Notes under the pieces: generated by a model
What the model was told of the DNA's origin: nothing
The model's database searches: none
What the model saw: only the letters and a program-made list of their open reading frames with translations
Made by a program: the position numbers and the translations under genes
In this document: positions 1 through 6,000 of the stretch, piece after piece
How the letters are laid out: each line of letters opens with the position of its first letter
Position numbering within the stretch: position 1 is the stretch's first letter
From: Hyphomicrobiales bacterium
Lineage (GTDB): Bacteria > Pseudomonadota > Alphaproteobacteria > Rhizobiales > Xanthobacteraceae
Assembly: GCA_003133345.1 (NCBI GenBank)
Contig: PKXB01000176.1
Span: forward strand, 37,845-44,482
DNA: 6,638 nucleotides
Direction: 5' to 3'

Positions 1-2
1 GG

Positions 3-650
3 ATCAAAGGCGCCCCAGCGGCAGACGTCGCCGGATGGTGGCTTGCATTCCTCGTTCTCACCATCGCCGCCGAGCGTCTGGAACTCAGCCGTTTGCTGTC
101 GCCGCCGCGCTCGAGCCAGCTGACATTCACAGTCGCAATTGCGCTGATCATCATCGGGGTGGCGCGCGGAGAATTGGCCGGCGAAACGGCGCCATTCAGT
201 GGCGTCGGTCTGCTGGCGGTAACGGTGTGGCTTGTCAGGCATGACATTGCGCTGCGCACGATCCGCTTCTCCGGACAAGCACGATTCTCGGCGGCTTGCC
301 TCCTCGCGGGATATTTTTGGCTCGGACTTGCTGGGCTTGTGCTTCTCGTTATTCCACCCGGCGCAACCGTCTTTTCCTATGATGCCGCTGTCCATGCCAT
401 TGCGATCGGCTTCGTGTTGTCGATGATATTCGGGCACGCCCCCATCATTTTGCCTGCAGTCACAGGTTTGCGAGTCCGATACAGTGCGGCGGCTTATGTG
501 CCGCTAGCCCTTCTGCATCTTTCGGTGGTATTGCGCATCGCAGCCGATCTGTTCGAGCGCGTTGAAATGCGCACGATCAGTGGACCTGTGACGATCGTCG
601 CGTTCGCAGGCTACGCGGCCAGCCTCATGATTGCGTCGCGAAAGAAATGA
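3..650 (+). CDS. Multi-pass membrane protein, NnrS-like (3' part only; 5' end outside window)
   Basis: The frame is open from base 3 with no stop upstream, so the gene begins outside the window. The visible 215 residues end at TGA 648-650. A TTG at 93 is only an internal codon, because the frame upstream of it already reads as a membrane helix. I see about seven hydrophobic helices (roughly residues 11-26, 38-55, 66-79, 95-117, 129-153, 162-182, 193-211 of the visible part). Histidines 131, 145 and 172 lie in or at the ends of helices, in the segments VHAIAIGF, FGHAPIILPAV and LLHLSVVLR. This HA...G pattern followed by an AAxYxxxxLxxLxxxLR helix resembles NnrS, a haem- and copper-containing membrane protein linked to nitric oxide metabolism. 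The usual NnrS signature is not exact, so this is a resemblance rather than an identification. The nearby DNR-like regulator makes a role in NO or nitrogen-oxide respiration plausible. The coding call is strong; the function is tentative. Confidence 0.82.
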   Translation: MKGAPAADVAGWWLAFLVLTIAAERLELSRLLSPPRSSQLTFTVAIALIIIGVARGELAGETAPFSGVGLLAVTVWLVRHDIALRTIRFSGQARFSAACLLAGYFWLGLAGLVLLVIPPGATVFSYDAAVHAIAIGFVLSMIFGHAPIILPAVTGLRVRYSAAAYVPLALLHLSVVLRIAADLFERVEMRTISGPVTIVAFAGYAASLMIASRKK

Positions 651-657
651 CTCGACT

Positions 658-1083
658 TTAAACCAGGCCGCCCACGCCGCGTTGAAAACATCCGAGGGCG
701 CGACAGGCTGATGCAGCAATCACGACCCACACGACGCTACGAATGATCATCGCACCGACAGTTCTCATCTCGAATGCGCCACCGAGAAAAATATGGGTGC
801 CTAACGTGATAAACACGACCATTGTCGCGACGGCTATTGCTGCCGACAGTTGCGCTGCCCAACGCTTCCACAAGAACAACCCGAAACCCGCGATCACGTA
901 AGCAAAGCCGGCAACGAAATTGAACCAAAGAACGAAGGGAACAATATTACCGGCAGCGGCTCGTTGTTCCGCACCGCCAAACAGGGTCTTCCCGCCAACG
1001 ATAATGGTGACAATACCGAATGCGACAGCGATCAGCGCTACTGCGATGGCCCAGCGCGGGCGGAGGGGCATCGGCTCAACCAT
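658..1083 (-). CDS. Four-helix integral membrane protein of unknown function
   Basis: This 141-residue protein is almost entirely membrane-embedded, with helices at about residues 9-30, 46-71, 76-99 and 108-127. The short loops carry recognisable segments such as GKTLFGG, VPFVLWFNFVAGFAYVIAG and FEMRTVGAMIIR. The ATG at 1083 is supported by a GGAAGGGG ribosome-binding site 6 nt upstream (plus-strand 1090-1097). A second ATG four codons further in is less well placed. No catalytic motif, metal-binding cluster or signal peptide is visible. It converges on the NnrS-like gene with only 7 bp between stop codons, and it is transcribed divergently from the DNR-like regulator. It may therefore be a target of that regulator, which is inferred from position only. 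I recognise it as a typical conserved small membrane protein but cannot give it a biochemical role. Confidence 0.82.
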   Translation of the reverse strand: MVEPMPLRPRWAIAVALIAVAFGIVTIIVGGKTLFGGAEQRAAAGNIVPFVLWFNFVAGFAYVIAGFGLFLWKRWAAQLSAAIAVATMVVFITLGTHIFLGGAFEMRTVGAMIIRSVVWVVIAASACRALGCFQRGVGGLV

Positions 1084-1089
1084 GGGCTG

Positions 1090-1097
1090 CCCCTTCC
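1090..1097 (-). promoter_or_regulatory. Ribosome-binding site of the four-helix membrane protein
   Basis: On the minus strand this reads GGAAGGGG, 6 nt upstream of the ATG at 1083. It supports that ATG over the internal ATG at 1071. Confidence 0.6.
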
Positions 1098-1107
1098 TTG
1101 CTGCAGG

Positions 1108-1153
1108 AAGTGCTGTTAATTTCGCACTTGTTTAAGCAACGCGAGGCAAGTGC
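1108..1153. repeat. Three AAGTGC words in alternating orientation (possible operator)
   Basis: AAGTGC occurs at 1108-1113 on the plus strand, as its complement GCACTT at 1124-1129, and again on the plus strand at 1148-1153. The second and third copies extend to a perfect 8-bp inverted repeat, CGCACTTG (1123-1130) and CAAGTGCG (1147-1154), with a 16-bp spacer. The first and second form a 6-bp dyad with a 10-bp spacer. Placed midway between divergent starts, these could be a regulator-binding site or RNA hairpins in the leaders. No known consensus is matched, so the role is inferred. Confidence 0.35.
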
Positions 1154-1181
1154 GCGCGGATATGGTGCTGAGTTGGACGTA

Positions 1182-1195
1182 TTGATCGGCATGAT
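1182..1195 (+). promoter_or_regulatory. Imperfect FNR/DNR-type site
   Basis: The sequence TTGATCGGCATGAT has a perfect left half-site of the TTGAT-N4-ATCAA consensus, but its right half matches only 3 of 5 positions. Its centre is about 37 bp before the regulator's ATG, too close for class II activation at -41.5 of that gene. If it is used, autorepression, or activation of the divergent membrane gene, would fit better. A chance half-site is quite possible. Confidence 0.22.
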
Positions 1196-1212
1196 TTTCA
1201 ACGTTGGTCGTT

Positions 1213-1218
1213 GAGAGG
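1213..1218 (+). promoter_or_regulatory. Ribosome-binding site that fixes the regulator start
   Basis: GAGAGG lies 7 nt before the ATG at 1226. It overlaps the upstream in-frame TTG at 1211, which has no comparable site of its own. The ATG is therefore preferred. Confidence 0.6.
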
Positions 1219-1225
1219 CAGAGTT

Positions 1226-1936
1226 ATGGCATCGAGCCCCACGTCCAGCGATCTTGATGTAGTTCGTCGTATCAATGTCTTCCGTGGGGTAAAGCCACTC
1301 GATTATGAGCGACTCATCGCACCTGCGGTCGCTCATACTTTTAAATCCGGTGATACCATTTTTCGACAAGGCGATCCTGCCGCGTCGTTTTTCATTGTGG
1401 TCGACGGTTGGATCAAACTCTATCACATCACCGCTTCGGGCAAGGAGGCGGTCATTTATGTGTTCACCAAGGGCGAGAGCATCGCCCAAGCCGTCGCATT
1501 TACCGGCCAAGCCTACCCGGCGGCAGCCGAGGCGGTAAGCGACGCCCGCGTCGTGCGCATTCCCGCCGCTCATATCATCAAGTGCATTCGCGATACGCCC
1601 GACGTCGCGATTGCCATGATTGCATCAACGTCGCTGCACCTGCACCATCTTCTTGAGCAAGTCGCGCAGCTCAAGGTGCAGTCCGCTGTGCAGCGACTCG
1701 CGGAATTTCTTGTCTCGTTGTGTCCTTCCGGCAAGGTGCCATGCACGATTGCGTTACCTTACGAAAAAATATTGATCGCTGGTCGTCTGGGCATAAAGCC
1801 TGAATCGTTGTCGCGCGCCTTCGCGACGCTAAAAAGATCAGGCATCGAAGTTCACGACTTGCGAGTGATCGTGCACGATGTCAACGTATTGCGCCGGGTC
1901 GCGACAGGAAATCGCCGCGCGCGGCGCGATTTTTAA
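1226..1936 (+). CDS. Crp/Fnr-family transcriptional regulator, DNR-like
   Basis: This 236-residue protein has the full Crp/Fnr layout. An N-terminal cyclic-nucleotide-binding-type beta barrel spans about residues 15-120, with GDTIFRQGDPAASFFIVVDG as the typical core. A dimerisation helix follows at about 125-152, then a C-terminal winged helix-turn-helix at about 153-222. The recognition helix KPESLSRAF places E193, S196 and R197 exactly as FNR places E209, S212 and R213, so it should read TTGAT-type half-sites. The cysteines are at 120, 166 and 173; there is no N-terminal cysteine cluster, so FNR-type oxygen sensing through an iron-sulfur centre is unlikely. The barrel segment YPAAAEAV and the HTH region resemble Pseudomonas DNR, which senses nitric oxide through haem. 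The ATG at 1226 has a GAGAGG site 7 nt upstream. Likely role, by inference: activator of NO or denitrification genes, perhaps including its two membrane-protein neighbours. A related Crp/Fnr subgroup with another ligand cannot be excluded. Confidence 0.92.
   Translation: MASSPTSSDLDVVRRINVFRGVKPLDYERLIAPAVAHTFKSGDTIFRQGDPAASFFIVVDGWIKLYHITASGKEAVIYVFTKGESIAQAVAFTGQAYPAAAEAVSDARVVRIPAAHIIKCIRDTPDVAIAMIASTSLHLHHLLEQVAQLKVQSAVQRLAEFLVSLCPSGKVPCTIALPYEKILIAGRLGIKPESLSRAFATLKRSGIEVHDLRVIVHDVNVLRRVATGNRRARRDF
1909..1934 (+). terminator. Intrinsic terminator overlapping the regulator's stop codon
   Basis: A GC-rich palindrome GCCGCGCGCGGC (1914-1925) is enclosed by AAATC (1909-1913) pairing with GATTT (1928-1932), with a 2-nt bulge. 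It is followed by a run of five T (1930-1934). The T-run runs into the TAA at 1934-1936, so the hairpin is coded within the last codons of the regulator. On the other strand there is no comparable T-run, so it should act mainly on plus-strand transcripts. Confidence 0.6.
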
Positions 1937-1989
1937 CGGCTGTTGGTTAGAACCGGTCACGCGACATACGGTTTGCCAGAGCTTCCCGT

Positions 1990-2472
1990 TTAGCGAAGAA
2001 GTGATTTTATTTTTGGCAATACCGCTTCTTGCCATTGGGCGAGGCCGAAGCTCTGCATCACGAGTTGATCATCGGCGATGACGAGCCAAAGAGGCACGCC
2101 AGCTTCCTGACTGATGGCTTTGCGATATACACGTAAGTCCTCGGGCCAATTCTCGTCTTTTAATACGTCGAAAAGTGAGGGTGATTTCACTTCGCGATAG
2201 GCCAAACGACGAAATTCAGTGGAATCGTGGAACGCGGTTCCTTGGTTGCGCTGCCAAATATCGCAGGGCGCGCAATTCTCGGCGCCGACATAGACGAGCG
2301 TCACGTGCTTTTGTAATTTTACCGAAGGCGGACTGATCAGCTTCATTATTCCTAGGGTAACGACGGTAACAAATATAACGCCGCCTACGATAACGCTTAC
2401 TCGCCCTACCGACAGTCTCGTCAACATCTGATACGGCCACCGCCAGCTTGGGTACACAGAATTGTGCAGCAT
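1990..2472 (-). CDS. Membrane-anchored thioredoxin-fold protein with CAPC motif
   Basis: The 160-residue protein has a short N-terminal tail, one hydrophobic segment at about residues 25-46 and then a single compact domain. That domain starts with KHVTLVYVGAENCAPC, giving a CxxC pair at C67 and C70 after a beta strand, as in thioredoxins. The later GVPLWLVIADD has P127 in the place of the conserved cis-proline. The final helix runs to SLLR. The single anchor suggests a domain on the periplasmic side doing thiol-disulfide chemistry; the topology and substrate are inferred. The start is taken as ATG 2472, with GGAAGGAG 11 nt upstream. A TTG at 2496 lies within the preceding gene and upstream of that ribosome-binding site, so it is less likely. 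The gene starts 5 nt after the stop of its upstream partner, which suggests translational coupling. Family membership is fairly sure; the specific role is unknown. Confidence 0.85.
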   Translation of the reverse strand: MLHNSVYPSWRWPYQMLTRLSVGRVSVIVGGVIFVTVVTLGIMKLISPPSVKLQKHVTLVYVGAENCAPCDIWQRNQGTAFHDSTEFRRLAYREVKSPSLFDVLKDENWPEDLRVYRKAISQEAGVPLWLVIADDQLVMQSFGLAQWQEAVLPKIKSLLR

Positions 2473-2477
2473 AATTA

Positions 2478-2870
2478 TTAATGCTCCTTCCGCCAAATGA
2501 CAATATCGCGAGCAGCTACTGGACGTCTCAACGTGGGAAGTTCATCGCGCGCGAGCTGGGCCTGGAACGCATTACCTAGCGCGATATGTCGATCCATCCA
2601 TCCTAACCTCAATTTCGGGGCATCTGCCCAAGGACAAACAGGGAGCGCCGAAATCGATTCCGAAGTATCAGCATAGGCCGCCGCAGAGATCGTAGTCACT
2701 AATACGTCGACTCTATCTTGATGACGCGAGAGTGCCGATTTTGGATCCTCATTAAAGGTAGCCTCAGCGTCGAAATCGACCCCAATCTCACGCGCCGTCC
2801 AGAGCATCACGGTGTCGAGTAGTCGGCGATCCTCAGACCCACGCAATCGCCTACTAGGGCGTGTACTCAT
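2478..2870 (-). CDS. Hypothetical soluble protein, 130 residues, operon partner of the thioredoxin-like gene
   Basis: I do not recognise this protein. It has an arginine-rich N-terminus, no signal peptide and no membrane helix. A tryptophan-containing segment, PVCPWADAPKLRLGWMDRH, lies at about residues 77-95, and the tail is basic and tryptophan-containing (IVIWRKEH). Two cysteine-poor halves are joined by a stretch rich in A, S and T (about 59-75). The ATG at 2870 is the first start after an in-frame TGA at 2874-2876, but it lacks a clear ribosome-binding site. GTG or ATG at residues 21-22 are alternatives, also without one. The stop lies 5 nt before the ATG of the thioredoxin-like gene, so the pair is probably one transcript. 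A mobile element lies about 50 bp upstream and could have altered its promoter or removed an older 5' end. Coding is likely because the coupled downstream gene is real, but a degraded remnant is possible. Confidence 0.6.
   Translation of the reverse strand: MSTRPSRRLRGSEDRRLLDTVMLWTAREIGVDFDAEATFNEDPKSALSRHQDRVDVLVTTISAAAYADTSESISALPVCPWADAPKLRLGWMDRHIALGNAFQAQLARDELPTLRRPVAARDIVIWRKEH
2484..2491 (-). promoter_or_regulatory. Ribosome-binding site of the thioredoxin-like gene
   Basis: GGAAGGAG on the minus strand sits inside the end of the preceding gene, 11 nt before the ATG at 2472. The spacing is slightly long, but this is the best site and it argues against the upstream TTG at 2496. Confidence 0.5.
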
Positions 2871-2919
2871 AAATCAAGATTGGCGAGCAGCGGCTGGTTT
2901 TAGCGCGCTTACGACATCA

Positions 2920-2939
2920 GGGGACCTCGAATAATTGCC
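2920..2939 (+). repeat. Left terminal inverted repeat of the MITE-like element
   Basis: GGGGACCTCGAATAATTGCC. It is the exact reverse complement of 3042-3061. The match stops at both the inner and outer flanking base. Confidence 0.85.
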
Positions 2940-3041
2940 GTGGCAGGCAATCGCGGGCATCTTTGGGGTGAACAGCACAGAATCGAAACGAGAACAAAGC
3001 GGAATCATTCGCGGGTAAATTCGGAGTACCTGATGCTTGGA

Positions 3042-3061
3042 GGCAATTATTCGAGGTCCCC
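3042..3061 (-). repeat. Right terminal inverted repeat of the MITE-like element
   Basis: GGCAATTATTCGAGGTCCCC. It pairs perfectly over 20 bp with 2920-2939. It is followed at once by ATCA, the same four bases that precede the left repeat. Confidence 0.85.
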
Positions 3062-3078
3062 ATCATTCTAAAACGATA

Positions 3079-6000
3079 TTACCCGGCCGCCGCGTAATTC
3101 TGCTGAGCGATCGTTTGACGACCGACCAGTTCGGCATAGTCCGCAATCGGTAACGGCCGCCCGGTCAGATAGCCCTGTACCTCGTCGCAGCCTTCCTGCA
3201 CGAGGAACTTATGTTGGGCTTCGGTCTCGACCCCTTCGGCCAGCATCAATAGGTCAAGGCTTTTGCCGAGACCAATGGCTGCACGCACGATTGCCCTGGA
3301 ATGGTAATCGGTTTCCAAGTCGCTAATAAAAATACGATCAATCTTGATCTTGTCGTAGCGGAAGGCTTGCAGATACGACAATGACGAATATCCGCTGCCA
3401 AAATCGTCCATTGCTATCTTCACGCCAAGCGACTTGAGCCGATTGAGGATCGATATCGCGCGCGAAAAGTCGTTGATCAATACCCCCTCGGTGATTTCGA
3501 GTTCGAGGCGGCCGGGCGCAAGTCCCGTTTCGAGCAGGATCGAATGGACGAGATTTGGCAGGTCGCCATGTCGAAACTGCATCGGAGAGATGTTGACCGC
3601 AATGGTGAGCGGCTGCGGCCAAGATGCAGCTTCGCGACAGGCCTCACGCAGTACCCATTCACCAATTGTCAGGATGAGACTGCTCTCCTCGGCAACGGGG
3701 ATAAACGTCCCGGGGGAGACCATGCCGCGTTTTGGACATTGCCAGCGGGCCAGTGCCTCGAACCCGACGGTTTCGCCGGTCATTCGTACTTGAGGCTGGT
3801 AGTGCAACAGCAGTTCGCCACGATCGATGGCTGATAGCAAATCCTCCTGCAGTTCGCGCCGCTCACACAGACGAACGCTCATTTCGGGCTCGAAGAACAT
3901 CGCCGCCCCAAGCGTTTCGGCCTTGGCGCGATAAAGCGCGGCATCCGCGTTGATCATCAGCGTCTTGGCATCGAGGCCATCGGCCGGATAGACCGCCACT
4001 CCGATGCTCATGCCTAACTTAATACGGTGACCTTCAGCCTCAATGTCGTGCACAAGGGTCGCGAGCAGGCGATCGGTGAGTGTCGCTGCGGCCTCTGGCT
4101 GCACGCCGTCCGCCATAATGACCATGAACTCGTCGCCGCCGATACGCGCAAGGAATGCCCCTTCGGCTGCCGCTTGCAGACGATGGGCAACTTCACGCAG
4201 CACTGCATCGCCGATCAAATGTCCGTAGGTGTCATTGGCCTCTTTGAAACGATCAAGGTCGATGCTCAGAACGGCGAACTGTTCGCCACTCGCCGCTGCA
4301 CGGTTGAGCGTGGAATTTATGGTTTCGGCGAAGGTTACCCGGTTGGGCAGGTCGGTCAGCGCGTCATAATGCGCCATGTGCACGATGCGTGCGTCCTTTA
4401 GCCTCTTCTCGGTCACATCATTGACAACGGTCAGCAGATATTCAGGCTTGTCATTTTCGTCCCGAATGATCGTCTTTTTTGCAATTACCAAACGGGTACC
4501 ATTGTGGGCCGTAACGAGGGGATGCTCACTCGTGTCCACCACTTGGTCGGACTGCAACGCCTCATTGTCGGTTTGCACTACTAAATCGGCAAGTTCCTTC
4601 GGAAGGACTTGGTGTGCAGTTTTTCCGAGCAATTGAATGCGAGCATTGCCTGTAAGCTCTTCGTAGGCTCGATTGAACAATGTATATTTACTGTCATGTG
4701 CGTCCGCTTCCAGTCCTGTTACGTCCTTCACGATAATGGGGAGAGGGATATTCTCGATCACCGTATCGATAAATTTCTTTGTGCGACAAAGCTCGTCTTC
4801 GGATCGCTTGCGGTTAGTAATGTTGATTCGGATGGCCATATGGCCGTTCAGTTTTCCGTCCGAGTCGAATTGCGGAATGATTGTGGTGTCAAGCCAGTAT
4901 AGCGAGCCATCCTTTGCTTTGTTGCATATCTCACCGTGCCAGACTTGGCCGCTGTAAATCTGGCGATATATGTCGCGGAAAAATGCCTCGGAATGAAAGC
5001 CGGAATTCAATATGCGGTGATTTTTACCGAGTAGTTCGTCTCGGGCATAGCCGGTGATCTCGCAGAAATTATCGTTGACGTAGCTGATGTTCCCCTTCAC
5101 ATCGGTGAAGGCGACGACGACCGCTTGATCGATCGCATATTGCCTTTCGATCAGCTTTTGGCTTGTCTGCGCCAGTGCCTTCTCAATTTTCTTGCGCTCC
5201 GTGATGTCCTCGTGCGTCGCCACCCAGCCGCCGCCCGCTATCGGCTCGCACACGACGGAGACAATGCGTCCGTCGCCTATTTCCAACTCTCTGCTTTCGG
5301 TCTTTCCTTGAGCAATCGTGGCCATAAAGTCGCTAATATATTGCCCTGGGTTGCCGGAAAAGGTTCCATTCGCAAGGCGGCATTTGAAAATGTCGAGCAT
5401 CGTACAGCCTGGCGTTGTCAATTCCGGCGGTAGTTTCATCATTTTCTGGTAGCGATCATTGCAAATGATGAGCCGCGCCGACGAATCGAACATCACCAGA
5501 CCCTGCGACATGTTGCTGAGGGCCGTATTCAGTTGAAAGTGTTGCTCACGGAGATTTCTTCCAACCAGCCATATACTTAAGACAACGACACCACCGATCA
5601 TGAGCCCTATCATTAGGGCCGCACCGGTCATGGTGATGGCCATGCGTCTCCAATTGGCAAGAGCGGCCGAGACGTCGATGCCAACCGATATAATAAGTGG
5701 AAAATGGGCCAGACGTTGAGCGGCCAGTAGGCGTTCCTTGCCGTCCATATTCCCAACAAACCGGATCGTTCCACGCTCGCGCTCGCCAAGCGCGTCGATA
5801 GCACCTCTAAAAACTTGCCCGATGATCGGCTCAATCCGTGGATAGCGTGCCAGCAGGGTGCCATCATTACGGAAAAAGGAAACTGAGCTTCCCTCTCCAG
5901 GCATAATGGATTTGAAAAGATTTTCGAAATACTGCAACTCCACAATGCCCAACACCGCGCCCAAGAACTCGCCGTTCGGGCCGGTAATCTTGCGGGCGAT

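Larger units (their letters stand above)
1084..1225. promoter_or_regulatory. Divergent promoter region between four-helix membrane gene and DNR-like regulator
   Basis: This 142-bp gap separates two divergent starts and must hold the promoters for both genes unless they are read through from further away. It contains both ribosome-binding sites, a cluster of AAGTGC words in alternating orientation and one imperfect FNR-type dyad, listed separately. A possible -35 for the regulator is TTGGAC at 1173-1178, but the sequence 17 bp downstream (TTTCAA) is a poor -10. I therefore do not assign a sigma-70 promoter with confidence. Confidence 0.6.
2920..3061. mobile_element. MITE-like element, 142 bp, no transposase
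   Basis: Two perfect 20-bp inverted repeats bound 102 bp of non-coding sequence. The tetranucleotide ATCA stands directly outside both ends (2916-2919 and 3062-3065), as expected for a target-site duplication. The element is too small to code for a transposase, so it would be moved in trans. The ends begin GGGGACCT, which recalls terminal repeats of some IS5-type insertion sequences; this parentage is a guess. It sits between the 3' end of the large c-di-GMP gene and the 5' end of the two-gene operon, disrupting no recognisable gene. An alternative is a long-spaced structural repeat such as an RNA cruciform, but the flanking duplication favours transposition. Confidence 0.65.

Noticed and set aside
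605..620. GGCT...AGCC hairpin near the convergent stops as a terminator
   Set aside because: The stem is only 4 bp with an 8-nt loop and no following T-run on either strand.
1128..1139. TTGTTTAAGCAA as an FNR box
   Set aside because: TTG and CAA are 6 bp apart, while FNR/DNR sites need 8. The dyad is also imperfect.
1211..1225. TTG at 1211 as the start of the DNR-like regulator
   Set aside because: It would absorb the only good ribosome-binding site into the coding region. The ATG at 1226 is correctly spaced from that site.
1076..1573. Minus-strand open frame of 165 codons opposite the regulator
   Set aside because: It overlaps the well-supported Crp/Fnr gene and both divergent starts, and shows no domain or ribosome-binding site. 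It is a shadow frame.
1944..1967. AACCG...CGGTT inverted repeat as a terminator for the thioredoxin-like gene
   Set aside because: A 5-bp stem with a long loop and no T-run on the minus strand is too weak to call.
2874..3008. Short minus-strand frame of 44 codons covering part of the MITE-like element and its left flank
   Set aside because: It has no ribosome-binding site, reads through a terminal inverted repeat and resembles no protein I know. It ends two codons before the 130-residue gene in the same frame, which I take as chance.
3434..3793. Plus-strand open frame of 119 codons opposite the EAL region
   Set aside because: It lies wholly antisense to a conserved EAL domain with all catalytic residues. 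Its composition is that of a high-GC shadow frame, with no recognisable domain.
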